This document shows positions 25,656 through 38,500 of a stretch of DNA of 64,000 bases, one piece after another. Location of the stretch: NCBI RefSeq assembly GCF_037392515.1, contig NC_090288.1, forward strand, positions 57,769,673 through 57,833,672. The letters are read 5' to 3'. Position numbers and translations under genes: made by a program. The notes under the pieces are model-generated. The model was not told the origin of the DNA. It saw only the letters and a program-made list of their open reading frames with translations, and ran no database searches. How positions within the stretch are numbered: the stretch's first letter is position 1; each line of letters opens with the position of its first letter. This stretch comes from Haliotis asinina. Lineage: Eukaryota; Mollusca; Gastropoda; Lepetellida; Haliotidae.

Positions 25656-25661
25656 AATAAA
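25656..25661 (+). terminator. Proximal polyadenylation signal
   Basis: AATAAA about 520 bases after the stop, with a weaker downstream element. A further AATAAA is at 26096-26101. Confidence 0.4.
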
Positions 25662-27046
25662 AAATGTCCAGATTGACTAATTCACTGTATTATATTTAAG
25701 TCTCGGGTAAGTCACAACCTGTGTAGACATGCAACTCATTACACATACCAATATCCTCCCACTAGACTCTAGTGCTTACCAACTATCTATAGCAGTAGAC
25801 TGCTGTATATGTGTGTAATGTTACAATAATGGGATTGTTATTGTGTGATCTGTCAATATTTGTGTTATCAAATATTTTTTTACAACTGGACCTATATTTG
25901 CTGTGAAATTATTTATGCTTTTACATATATATGAACTTGAGACTAATGAGAGAATGTTATATTTTATCCACAGATGATGTGAACTGAGACTAACCATGGC
26001 ATCTAAGAGCTTATGTTCATGTAAACATGACCATGCTGATAATCTCTGAGATAAGCATAAAATTAGTGAAATAATTGGAATCTGTTGTTTTCTGTAATAA
26101 AATTGTAGAAATAATTAAACTTAATGTTTTTTGAATAGAGCAAAGTTTATGAATTTTATTTCATGCTGGACAAAATGTTCATAAGACAACCATATACTGC
26201 TGAATATGTAGGTTTTTTTTTTATCTGGCTACTATTTTTCAGAATTTTTGAGAATTTCTCTCTGTGCGTTGCTTTGATGTGTCATGACAAGTAAGTATCC
26301 TTCTGCTTAGTGAGTCAGTAGCAGTAGTTGAACCATTTGTTTCCAGATCATTGAAAATGTGATGATTAATTTCACACTACCTGTGTTTACTAGCTTCTGA
26401 CGATTTTGTACATTATTTGTATAGCGTTTGTGTAAACATCACTGTAGATATACACTGTATATAGATATTCACATTTATGTACATCAGATTTACATCTTAA
26501 TGGCAATAATTTTTTAAATCAAAGTCTTTGATCTGTGCTTGTCCCAGGGTAAGAAAGTTTTTTATGCTTGTTATATTTTTACAAGTAAAGCTACAATTGG
26601 CTGTTCAGTTATTCCCTTGCTGGTCTGATGAAGAAATTCCCATCTCAGTATACCATTCCAATTTCATATAGAGTTTGGGGAATAACAATTAAAAAAGATT
26701 TCAATTTATTCTTTATGTTGTTTCTAAGTGTTTAAGTGAGATATTGTGAAAAAATATTCATCTGTAAATGAGTTCTTTTAAGCATGTTTTAATATGATTT
26801 AATTACATGTACATACTCAAACAAGCTTAGTTGATGTGTGTTGGGACGTAGAGACAGGTGCCAGCATATGTCATACTGTCTCATTCCAAGTCAGCATCTC
26901 TTGCAAAGTGTGTGATGTTCTCAACATATTCATGTCATCAAATTTGCCAAAATCTGTGTATGCTATAATACAACTGATACGAACATAGTTATCATCAAAC
27001 TAAGTATGTCTCCCTTGAAATATTTGTAAATTAATGAAATGCTCGA

Positions 27047-27052
27047 AATAAA
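27047..27052 (+). terminator. Distal polyadenylation signal of the LHFPL-like gene
   Basis: AATAAA followed by TTTTGTTTTGTCTTTGTGTG, a textbook downstream element. Confidence 0.6.
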
Positions 27053-27119
27053 TATCAAAATTATCTATATTTTGTTTTGTCTTTGTGTGTGATTAAGATA
27101 TTTACTTACTTACTGAACT

Positions 27120-27290
27120 GTGACTGTGACTGTATGATAGCACAGTGGTTAAAGCATTTGCTTGTGATACTGAAAATGCAGGATTGATTCTTCTCAAGGG
27201 TACAGTGTGTTAACCCTTTTCTTGTGTTACACACCATCATGTTCCTGTAATGTTACTAAAAAGCAGTGTAAAATGAAAGCCACTCGTGTG
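27120..27290 (+). repeat. SINE family 1 copy, diverged
   Basis: The head TAGCACAGTGGTTAAAGCAT corresponds to TAGCCTAGTGGTTAAGGCGT. The tail ATGTTACTAAAAAGCAGTGT corresponds to ATATTGCTAAAAGCGGCGT. A second degraded head-like piece (GAGTTCAATGCCCTACATGG) follows at about 27350-27420. Confidence 0.55.
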
Positions 27291-27721
27291 TGTAAACTGC
27301 ATGTCATGTGAGAGATAATTTAGTAGAGTATTTAGTTTGTTTCTTGGACTTTGAGTTCAATGCCCTACATGGGTACAGGAGCTCAGATCATGATACAGCT
27401 GGAGTATTGTTAGACTAACACTTTGTCTCTGAATATATATAATTTTGAGAGAGACAAATAATTTCCTGATAAGGAGATGTAGTGAAATGGGAGACTAAGG
27501 AGATCTGTTAGTTTGGTTTCATTTGATTCTTTGTTACTAGAATGTGTTTCCACACAAGGCTCTTGTGAACCTGTCATTTACTGTGTCATGTATCATTTCA
27601 TGACATAGTTTACGTATCTCATCACAACAAAGTGTATTGTGCATGCCGGTGTAACACATGTATTGACATACACACCCTTGAAAATATCACGTTAGAATTC
27701 GTCTTCAGCAAGCTATGCTTA

Positions 27722-27905
27722 TCATAGCAGGTGACTGAGGGGATCAGGTCAAAGGTCAGTCTTGCTGACTTTGTAGACATGTCATGGTATTCCAGTTGTG
27801 TAGGTGCTCATGATGTTTATCACTGGATTGACTGGTCAAAAATCGATTACACATACTTGCAGATCACTGCAATATTGCTGAGTGTGGTGTTAAACAACCC
27901 AACCA
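27722..27905 (+). repeat. SINE family 2 copy, diverged
   Basis: CTTGCTGACTTTGTAGACAT, GTGCTCATGATGTTTATCAC, TGGATTGACTGGTC and CAATATTGCTGAGTGTGGTG occur in family order. This explains the small frame starting at 27731. Confidence 0.65.
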
Positions 27906-30244
27906 AAAAACTGGCATACACAAGTCTCTTTGTCCAAATCACAGACACTATAGCATGAGAATCAAGGAAACATGTTGCGACGGTAATAAAAACACAACAG
28001 TTGACCTGCTTTTATAGAAAAAGATTTGTAATACATATTGTCAGATGAGGACAGAAAGTGGTCAGGCTCCAGACTTGATGACTCACCAACGTCTTTGTCA
28101 AGTTTCACTCTCTCAGCAGCCACACAAGTTTTTTAATGGTATTCGTGAAACAGTAGATTCTGAGCATTCTAGTGATGAACCTAGTCACGTCTCCCCTGCT
28201 ACGTGAGTCGTCCCTCCCTCGGTGTGAGTCACAGCAAGGCAGGGGCAGGGTGCAGCAACTACATATCCTGGGATTACTACATGACCTTCTGTCAGGACAG
28301 TCATTGAAAACACTTTGCAGTGGGAAATGCTGTAAAAGACAGGTCAAATTATGACATGAAACGAATTTATCATACATGTATCACATCTTTCATTCACAAG
28401 TACAGTGTAATAACTAGTGCCTTATGGCCCAAAAATGGCAAATATTATTCTGAGATATTAACAGAATTGAGATGAAATATCTGTTTTGTTCAGTGGTAAA
28501 TGATTTTTTTTATCTCACTGGAATGCAAGAAGACACTGACAAATTTATTCAGTAACCTCTGTTTAGAATGTCTACTTTTCAAGAATTTCTATACTCTTTC
28601 TCATCTCATTTAGCATGATCTATGGTTTAAACAAATATTTATAGAAAAGATTTGAGACATGACAAAAGGTTTTCCTTTCAGGTTGCTGAACCTTCAACCA
28701 TCAGTAATTATACTCAAGTATAATGAGCTAGGATTAGGAGATGAACATCATGTGTTGGCCAATTTCCAGGTCTAACCATCGGATTAAAGAACACAGTGAC
28801 TTTTGGTTTACAATTCAAATTGCAAACAATTTTAACGATTAATGAAGACCATTTTTAAAAGATACTCAAGATCTGTATTCTCAGCTATGAAGATTCTTTG
28901 TACATGGTCCTCATGTGATGCACATGAAATATGTAGCCATTGCTGTGCTGCTTGAACACATGGCAGTGAGGAAGCTTTGGTTATAAAATACTTTGTTCTT
29001 GAGAAGAATTCAATAATATTTATCTCTAGCATTAGCTGCACATTTAACAAGTACTTAACTATCACTTATGGCCCTATTATTATGTAGTGGGGAGCTGACC
29101 CAGTCATCAGAGGAACTCCTCTGTAGAGTTGTCTCCCTTGGGCATTCTAGAAACATTTTATGTGAGTTCAAATCCCTGAACAGCACGATTAATTTTCAAG
29201 CATCCAATATCAAAGTTCATTTCTTTCACTACAGTGATAACATCGGACCTGTTTCATGTGGAGATTTACCTCAACATCAAGTAACATGTGATGTAACTAA
29301 AATAATGTCAAATGCAGCATAAAACTATACTCGATCACTTACACACTAATGAAGCTAACATCTATCTAGCTTGTTGTAAAAATTAGTAAAGAAATAACTC
29401 CATTTTCAAGTTTTTGAAATTTGAAAGTTTTTTTCACTTTTTGAAAAATCATGGCTCTCAGCTGACCCAATAGCTGTGGCTATTTCAACCCCCAGAAGAC
29501 TCATTATGTTTGATGAGACTCTCTTAAATCAATGGGCAGAGACAAAATTACACAAAGATTCATTAACCTGATAAATCAAATTCCTGTTGAAAAAAGAATG
29601 AAAAAAGGAAAGGAACTTGTTTAGGGCATAGATTTGTGAGCCATATAAACATCCTGGCAATATTCGGCCATGAGAGGTGGGAAGAAGAACGACAGCAGAT
29701 GCGAAGGAGATGCGAAGACAGGCTTGGTGTGTCGGTGAGATGTTTGTCTAACTGATGTGATTCTCGGAATGGAGGAAGACGGCGTCTGCCCATCCTCCCA
29801 CCATCACCTTTCACCTTTAACCTGTGACCTGCAAAGTACACTTTCTCTCAAATGTAGAGTCCTGATTCTGACGAAACTGTTTCAATCACACAAATGTTTT
29901 TGAAATACCATGTTTTCTTAGTAAAGTGCATGTTTTACACACACCCACAAATTCACACCCACGCATGCACGCACGCACACAAAAAAGAAAAAAAAGAAAA
30001 AAAAACATTTAATGATTAAATGGTGGGGAGCACAGGACACATGATAGTGATTTTCTGTGTTTATTATTACCCTTATTAAACATTTCAAAATTCATAACAA
30101 ATTCTTGGAAACCATGTTTGAAGTTGTCAGTAGTGCACCAACTCACCTATGTTTATAGCAACCATGGGCAGAATACCAGATATACACCCATGAAGATATG
30201 CATTATAATTCATCTATAGTAATCCCTGCTTCTTGTAAGAAGTG
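27906..30244. other. Intergenic DNA between the convergent genes
   Basis: No supported gene. Small frames on both strands at 28105-28377 and 29563-29841 carry no motif. A CA/GCAC-rich stretch followed by an A-rich run occurs at 29940-30006. Confidence 0.45.
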
Positions 30245-30395
30245 GGTAACAAGCTTGGATGGTCAGATTCTCTGACTTCGTTGACATATCATTGTATCCT
30301 GTTCATAGATCAGTGCTGATGCTGTTGATCATGTGATTGTCTGATCCAGACATTTATTTACAGACTGCCAACATACAGTTGAAATCCTTTCTGAT
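30245..30395 (+). repeat. SINE family 2 copy, diverged
   Basis: GGATGGTCAGATTCTCTGAC, ATCAGTGCTGATGCTGTTGA and GATTGTCTGATCCAGAC match the family in order. Confidence 0.6.
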
Positions 30396-30936
30396 TTAAA
30401 TCATATTTCTTTTTCACCTCCATACAATCTTTAGGGAAAGCTGTCTGTAAAACATGAAAACACTTGGTCTCAGTATGTTTAAAATGTGTGAAAGGAAGCT
30501 ACCATCCTATGATGAAATTGATATATTACTATGATAAACTGCAGAATTCCTCAGTTGTGAATCTATATGGATGTTTCTGTAGAAATAGAAAATGTCTGAA
30601 GACTGATGTGCCTTCAGTTTCATCACACTGGCAGTCAGTACTGTAATTGAGGGCCTTGTCTAACACATGGAGGGCACACAACTGCAGGAAATGTCAATGT
30701 AACTCAAGGCTGACCTTCTAATTCCACTAAGCAAACATGAGACACAGTTTCAGCCAGCAAGCTATTTCAGTTTCTTATTACCTGCTTGTTTTGGGAGGAA
30801 AGCAACAAGGCATTACTGATGTGAATTCTGCGTACTACAAAGTCCATCTGAAATGATAAGTGACTTTACTGAAAGGTAAGACTACAGAATACTGGATACC
30901 TTCTGCCATCTTGGAAAGCAAGCGAGTTTAATTTTG

Positions 30937-31042
30937 GCTAGGGTTAGGATTAGGATTAGGATTAGGATTAGGATTAGGTTTAGGTTTAGGGTAAGGGTAA
31001 GGGTAAGGGTAAGGGTAAGGGTAAGGGTAAGGGAAAGGGTTA
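30937..31042. repeat. Telomere-like hexamer array, variant units
   Basis: Starts with GCTAGGGTTAGGATTAGG, continues through (TTAGGA)n and TTTAGG units into about seven GTAAGG units, and ends GGGAAAGGGTTAG. All units are one step from TTAGGG. The antisense frame over it is low-complexity Pro/Tyr/Asn and not a gene. Confidence 0.85.
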
Positions 31043-31625
31043 GCGTGGCATGACACTAAACAACATGGCAGGTAGGTTTCTGGTATTCTGTTGGTGTACC
31101 TTACTAAAATATCACAATGTAATAATATAAACATTAGAAGAAGCTTCCACTGGAGATACTTAGATACTGCTACAACGAAGCTGTATCACAATGCTTTACA
31201 CAAGTCATTGTCCCCATGACATCAGTCAAAGGACACCACATTGTTATCTGCCGCCGAAGCTGGTTAGCTTATCATTTACAAATATGCAAGTCTGCAAAGC
31301 TATGTCAATGGAAGGAGAGATAACAATACATGGATGAACAACTTCTTTATGTCCTTGAGCAGGATGATTTCATGAAGGTTCTAACAATGCTATCAAGCAG
31401 GCATGATCAAGTTTGTTAGACCCTACACCAACACCTCCTCCCACAGCAATGCAGAAGTTGTTCATCTGTATATTGTTAGCCTACCTTTCTGCCCCAACTT
31501 CTAAATGCCTCTCAAAGTAGTTAATGCTTATGGACAATTCTAGTGCCAAACATACATTACAGCATTCAGAATATGGTAATAATTACAGTCAGACAAAAGA
31601 CCTGTGACCATCTGGACTGGTCTCC

Positions 31626-31690
31626 TGCAACTAATGCTTGTCCTAAGAAGTGACTAGCAGACTTGGGTGATCAGGCTTGTGGTCATACTC
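31626..31690 (+). repeat. SINE family 2 fragment
   Basis: TGCTTGTCCTAAGAAGTGAC and GGTGATCAGGCTTGTGG correspond to the family's TGCTTGTCGTAAGAGGCGAC and GGTGGTCAGGCTCGCTG. Confidence 0.55.
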
Positions 31691-31798
31691 ATATCAAACA
31701 CTACAGCTACCCTTCAGAGCACCTTCCAACTGACCCAAGACAACCAACAAGCATATGACCAAACACACAACAAGGGTTTGAATATTTTGAGATAACGT

Positions 31799-31804
31799 TT
31801 TATT
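31799..31804 (-). terminator. Candidate polyadenylation signal of CEP41
   Basis: TTTATT here reads AATAAA on the minus strand, and about 25 bases further along that strand lies GT-rich CCTTGTTGTGTGTTTGG. I found no canonical signal closer to the CEP41 stop, implying a 3' UTR of about 3.6 kb. Confidence 0.5.
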
Positions 31805-34074
31805 TAACCATTAGTGACCATAGTTGTTAGTTGACATTAATTGCTGGTGAAAACACAAATTCTTGGTAGATGTTCATATATCACAGATGACTGGGTGAAA
31901 CAGAACAGCCATTTTGCCAAAAGCTAACACAGAAGGTGAAAAAGATACCAGCTGATGTTCTGATTCCATTTCAAAACACCCACTAGTGGAACATCTACAT
32001 AAAATGAACATACTTTTAAATATTTTATACAGATGAGGCATGTTTGATGCATTGACATACATGGTGCTCAATGTGACTTGAGATCATTAAATCAACAGAC
32101 ATTGTACCAATTAAAATTAAAGAATCCAAACAAAAACACTGAAAACAATGCAAGGTAAATAAACAGAATACTGGTATTTCAAATCTTAAGCCACACTTAA
32201 AAAGTCATATTGTTTAAATGAAAGAGTGGGTACTAGAAATGGACTTCACACATTTTTCAGTGAATTGAACACGGTCATCAGCCTGTCAAAAGAACACCTT
32301 AATTCCTAGGCTACCCTCACCACCCCTATTGTTTACATATTTCATATCACATATTCAAATTTTTTGTATTATATTTAGTACGACATGTTTTCTTGAGTGA
32401 TGTTTCCAGTTTGAAGAAGAGGAGTTTGTGCTGGGATAATAAGTCTCCATTTGCCGTATTTCATGAATCGATAAAAATATCACAAAATGACAAGAAACAA
32501 TGGAAATGTAACACTACATAAATTCACACTGTCCACAAAAAAACATCTTCAACAGACCATATCTTTTCTTGATCTAAATCATATGGATATATCTTTTGGA
32601 TAAACCACTATAAAGCTGCAGAAACAAGATCATCTTGTGTATCTGTTCTCAGAACAACCTCCAAATTTCACAATGATAAGCATGTATCTGTGATCTTTTT
32701 CAACACCTGGGTACTTCTGGTTTGACTGTAAAGAGAATTTCATGGTCATTGACAAAAACACATATTCCACAAACAGTACATGCATGCCTATTCCACTTGT
32801 CATTATGATTCACTATTCCAGAAACTTTTCCTGTTACACTGGGCATTGCTATATACATAGAAGATAGTGAGGACCCGGTACTTGCCCATGGTTTCGGCGG
32901 AACTATGGTTCCATTAATGACAAGGAACAATGATGCAGGTAAACTTGCCCTCACACAGGAACTTACCCCAAGATCACCATTTAATAACCGTTCAATAAAT
33001 GTGAATGAAGAATTTACTTCAAGGTGTTAAAATACATACAAAAACTTTTTCCATAATAAACATACTTCCAGCAATGACACAACGTGTATTGAATCTACCA
33101 CTTCTAACAAAATCATAAAATGCTATATCCCATTGAAAATCCTTTGAAAAACACTCAATAAATTTCACACTGAAGTAAAACTTAAAGAAATATACTAAAA
33201 GGTAAAAAAGAGGTTAAGTTATCAGAGTTTCTAGCTGCATTCTATTAGCCCTAGACCGTGATTATTAAAGGGTAATATTTTCTTTAACTTTTACACGAAG
33301 GTGTTTTGTAATGTCACAATATCAAACAAATGACACAAATACCTTCAGAAATGTTCAGTAACCATATCTGTTATTCTAAAATAAACAATACTGGAATCAG
33401 TGTCATAAATAAACCATACCTGAATTATTCAGAACTAGATTGACTAAATATTCATAAATGCTCAATCTGAGAACAAATGAAAATCAATCCGAATTACATG
33501 TCTTTCAAACAATATTCAATAAATAAACATTCACTCATACATTCACACAATGCTGCAAACCATTAATACATTCACCTTCAATGTAAAAGAGAAGCACAGA
33601 AATCATCACAAAGTGATCAAACAAGTTGTATGGCCAAATATATTCATGTTAAAATCATCAAGTTGAAGAAATTAATATATCTATTTTAAGCAGGATTATA
33701 GAAACCTTGGTATCAATGAAAAACAAAGCCAACAGTAAGTCCCACTTTCTTTCAATGGGATGTTTTGATTTACAAGTAAGATAAAAATGTCCAAAAATAT
33801 ATTGTTATTTCACTTATACTGAGTTTGTACATTTGTTCCTTTATGTCTGGTTTATGTGTACATCCACAACAAATTAACAGAGAGAGAATGACAATTATGG
33901 ACGAGCATTGACATATCCATGGCCAGGCTAGGTTCAGCATGACTATCATTCTCGTTGCTATGTAATTTGGACAGAATACCATCACCTTAGAAATGAAAGC
34001 CATATGATAAGCTTCAGAGCTGAAAAATATTGTAGAAACATGATGCCTATAGAGGTAAATGTGAATGTCATTCT

Positions 34075-34102
34075 AGAGACCATATAATATTATATGGTCT
34101 CT
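34075..34102. repeat. Perfect 28-bp palindrome
   Basis: AGAGACCATATAAT followed immediately by its exact reverse complement. It would form a loop-free cruciform or a tight hairpin in the CEP41 3' UTR. Confidence 0.9.
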
Positions 34103-35239
34103 GGTCATTCTGATTGATGTATTTAACATTGATGGCCTTACATTTGCTCTTTGATGAAATGGGTAATGACAGACAACATAGATGTTGTTGTTGTTGTTGT
34201 AAAAACATGTTAGACATTTGATGAAACTAACTCACTTATTCACTGATCACCAATGCTCAACAAAATGTAAAAAATACACTGGGTGACAGATGTTGCTGTG
34301 CATTCACAAAGGGAGATAACTATGGCACCCAAAGTTCTACTTGGTAAAGTTACATACCATACAACATAGTACAGTCAGTTGGGTCAGTTGTGTTGTGTCA
34401 AAATATATACAAGTTATTATGGGATTCCCATCAAGAAACAATCAAATGAAAGCTTAACTAAATTTCTTTAAGTACATGACCATTAATATACAAGCTTGAA
34501 CTGACACATTGTCCTTAAACAATCTCAATATGATTATTATACAATTGACTATCATGGCAACCAGGCCATGCACCACAGTGATACTATCAGACCAGTCTCT
34601 TTGATTCCCACGGCATCTCAGACCTGGATGGGTAGGATGTGTAGGATAGGTATGATGGGTATTGTGATGGGCAACAAGTCAATGTTGCTCACCACAGACG
34701 TCTCCTTGACCACAGAGATGACGAGAGTGAGACTGAATGTCATTGGACGGATGTAATGCAATTCCTTTAAGTGAGATTTCTGGAAAGACAATGAGGTCAA
34801 GTATAGTTCCCATAATATTTAAAATTAATGGTCAGGACTAAAAGAGACTAAACTTGCACCAGTTAGCAAAGGACAATTTAAACACAAGCTGTTTAAAATG
34901 TCATAGTGTCTGCTGACATGAATTTCATGACGTCTGTCAGCCTGCCAGTTACCAGTGTCAACCATGGCAGATAGGCATAGGGCCTCCCCTTTAGACAAAA
35001 GAGGTGGTCCTCAAATTTGAAAACAATACAACCAATAGTTTTCAAAGTATTAGTAGAACAAAAATGTCTTCACATAGATGGATGGACAGATTTCCTTGCT
35101 TTAAAAGGTAAAATGTATAATCATTGGGGCAGACACCAATTCAAACCCATAATCTCGGCAGTGACAATAAGTATTTAACACTTTCCTAATCTTTAACAAG
35201 ATCTACTGTGAAGCGAATATGGTTTCATATGCCATCGAT

Positions 35240-35366
35240 ATTTCAGTCATACTGTAGTTTGAAACACCAGAAATGGGCTTCATACATTTAGCCAAACTGG
35301 GAATTTAACCTCCGTCTTCCTAAAGACAGGCCAGCACCTTAACCATGAAGCTACCTTACCACTAAG
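35240..35366 (-). repeat. SINE family 1 copy in the CEP41 3' UTR
   Basis: Read on the minus strand: GTAGCTTCATGGTTAAGGTG head, GGAGGTTAAATTCCC as a decayed box B, and ATGAAGCCCATTTCTGGTGT body. It begins about 25 bases after the CEP41 stop codon, in the same orientation as the gene. Confidence 0.7.
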
Positions 35367-35390
35367 AACAGTAGTGTGATCAATACCTTA

Positions 35391-35500
35391 TTATGGCTTG
35401 AAGGTTGGTCTGTGGTCCAAGTTGGAACGAGATGTGAGGTTGGACTTTGTGGATTGTTGGGACATTGTCCGTGCAGTCGTACTGGCGCGGGAGAGCCGAC
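35391..35500 (-). CDS. CEP41: CEP41 exon 11 (C-terminus)
   Basis: 110 nt encoding [18 protein letters not shown] and [20 protein letters not shown] at 35391-35393. Phase 1 from exon 10 selects this frame. The Ser/Arg-rich tail ending in KP resembles the human GKPWK end. Acceptor TGTCTTCCAG. Confidence 0.88.
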
Positions 35501-38500
35501 CTGGAAGACAGCATTAACAGTTACATCAATGACATAAAATGAAAACAGTATGTCTTATATATCTTCTTTACATGTTAACTTAAACATAAAAGAATCATTA
35601 TGGACAGTACACTTCCTGTCTGAGAATGATTACAACCTGAAATGAAAGTTGGTGAACAGCTTAAAGAGCTAAATATTAGGCCAAGTTTTACCAAGGGAAA
35701 TCTGTAGGTTCATGACAATTAATTCAGATTCAACAGTGTTTTGCTCTACTTGCTTATAGTGAAAGACTCAAACCATGAAACTACCCCAAAAACACAAATG
35801 GCTAGGATAGGACAAAAATGGCTAAACCAAATCATCGTTTATTAAACCACTGGCTAAACCAATTCATGGTTTATTAAACCACTGGCTAAACCAAATCCCC
35901 TAAAAGGCAAGATGAAGATTGAGAGGATCTTTGTTCACATGCAGGGATGCTGATACCAAGCCTCTACTTGGACATGCTCATATACTTCCACAATAAATAT
36001 ACATACAGAACAAGTTTGAGGATAATTTGCTACCTTCAGATATTAGAAGTATTACATACATTAACAATGAGGTGAGACCACCATATTGGTTTCAGTCCAT
36101 CTTTAACTGTCTGTGTCCATCATTCTGAACGACTGAAGAGACATTGAGCTTCTACAACACATCCTTGGATTCTTAAGACCATGGCGTATAAAGTATAAAA
36201 GAATTAACTTTTCCACTCAAATTTCACAAAGATGCCAACCTCATGCACAAACTGTAATTAATTGTTTGTCTGATTAGCTGGGTCAAAACTTACATTCAAA
36301 CTTAAGGCAGTGGTCAAAAGTTATGAGATGGCAAGTAAGCAATTACATGCTTTTTGAGGATTTGTAACCAACTAAAGAGCACAACAACAATATGAAATAC
36401 TTTTTCTTGAAAGCCATGAGAAAGAGGATTATGTATATATAAGAGGATTTAACTGGCCTTATCAGTGTAAGATATGTTATAATTAGTAATACACTTTCTA
36501 CTGATCAACTGATTCTATTTTAGGTTGGTCCCCCAATCTGGGATTCGAACCCATACCCTGAGAGCCAGGCATCTACTCGCCAGCACACAAAGTCAGCTGA
36601 CCAGTGTGTCTGGCTTTGGGAAAAAGAAACTTTTACAACCTGCAGAATACAAGGTTCATGCATGATAATCTATTCAGAGAAATGATGATCGAGACACCTC
36701 TTTATTTATGACTGTCATATAACCACCATGCTTGGGGATTTTATGGGACTCTTTAATTACCCAATGCCATGTTCAAACCCAATCGAGTTGGTTCCACAGT
36801 GATTGAATTAATTGGGGTAAAACGGTCCATCTCACGTACATGTTGCATCTCAGACTGATAATAGATATAATTACCAATAATTTAGTTACCGTAAATATAA
36901 CTAAATTCATGCAAATATACAGGAATATATACCAGCTCCTCTGTGTAGGCTCTGAAGTCATGCAGTAGTAAATACTAGACATACAATTAGCATGCAACTC
37001 TAAACAGTAAAGTCATATTGGTTTACTTGATGCATCATCATCTTTACCTTTCCCTGGAAATAATGGAAACAAAAAATTGTTAACAGAAGTACCCCTCAGA
37101 TAAATGAAAAATAAATATGATACTATATATAAAGTATGTCCTTAGGCAAAACTACTTTGTGTCTCTGTTGAAGGTGATGAGATCTTGTGGAGCCACCTGC
37201 AATATTGTGGCTGTGGAATATAAATTAAAATCAGCTACACAAGGATGGGGAACTGGAGTTAATGTCTCTTGTATTCCTTAGAAGGATGTAAAAGAGTTTA
37301 TATACTCACTTCCTACACTTTGGTCCTTGAGGGCACTATCCAAGTATATTGACAATTTGTCGATATCGTCACTACTAAAGTGTTTCTGATCTGCTGGCTC
37401 TATCTTCTTGGGTTTCTTTTCTGTTGTCAGCATCCCTGTGATCAAACCCTCAGGGCACTTCTTGTAAGCAACATTGAGCCCTGAAATGAGTAGAGAGAAT
37501 TGCAATAAAATTGCTAGAACATAGGACAGAATTCATCGTCATCAGTACTTATCCATGTTCCTCAATCACCTGTGATACTGTACTGCAAGCACAGCTATTG
37601 CTAACCCATCGACCGAGACATGGTTTCCATTAAGTAAGTGGGGTGCTGGAAAAAAGGGATGACATGATTTTCAAACCTTCATGATTTAGGTATGTTTCTC
37701 TGGGTAAAGTATCAGTATTTAATAATGCACAAACATGTAAAATAGCATGACAATATACAATAATAAAAGGTTTTCGAAAAAAGTCTGGTTTTCATGACCA
37801 CTATTAGCAACTGGACACTCTACTCCCAAAACTGGACATGGGTGAGTGGCTTTTCGCAATTGGGAACTGATGACATGTGCCAACCAAGTCAGCGAGCCTG
37901 ACCACCCGATCCCGTCGCATCTTTCGACAAGCACAGTCACCTTTTATGGCAAGCATGGGTTGCCAAAGGCCTATTCTATTCTTCTATCCCGGATCTTCCA
38001 TGGTCTGAAACTGGTTGAACTATAGATGTCATTGTGTTGTTAAATATTTCCTCACCCCAATAAGCCTAACTTTCATGACCACTATTAGCAACTGGACACT
38101 CCTTAACTCCAAAAGCAAACGCTTTAACCACTTGGCTACCCCACCGGACCAGCTGGCATGGAGACAACAAGTACACTACTTCCTGTCTTTAAGCTTGCCA
38201 TGGCTGGAACTACAAGACTTTTAGAGCAGATGCTCTGTCCACTAGACCACAGGCTTAGACCTCATGTCATTGGAGATCTCATGTCATTGTCTAACTGGAT
38301 AGACATGATATTTCACCAGCACTACATAACATAACAAATGAACATACAGAAAGGTCATGGTTTGTAGCTGTGTTAAAAATCCTGTGGAGTACTGACAAAT
38401 TTATTAAATCCCACATCTTGGAACTACTGTCAGTGATTTAATACCATAGGTATCATTTCTCAACTGCAGTCTTCTTTGTTACTGAACAAATGCCTCACCT

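Larger units (their letters stand above)
25138..27085 (+). other. 3' UTR of the LHFPL-like gene
   Basis: T-rich, frame-poor sequence after the stop. AATAAA signals lie at 25656, 26096 and 27047. The last has a T/GT-rich tract 15-40 bases downstream, so the longest transcript probably ends near 27070. Confidence 0.55.
31805..35390 (-). other. Probable long 3' UTR of CEP41
   Basis: A-rich on the plus strand, hence U-rich in the inferred transcript, with no convincing exon. It contains a SINE copy just after the stop, a 28-bp palindrome and a short GTT repeat (34185-34200). An 84-codon minus-strand frame at 32700-32954 is unrecognised. Confidence 0.4.

Noticed and set aside
30928-31134. Pro/Tyr/Asn repeat protein on the minus strand
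   Set aside because: Translation of the telomere-like array.
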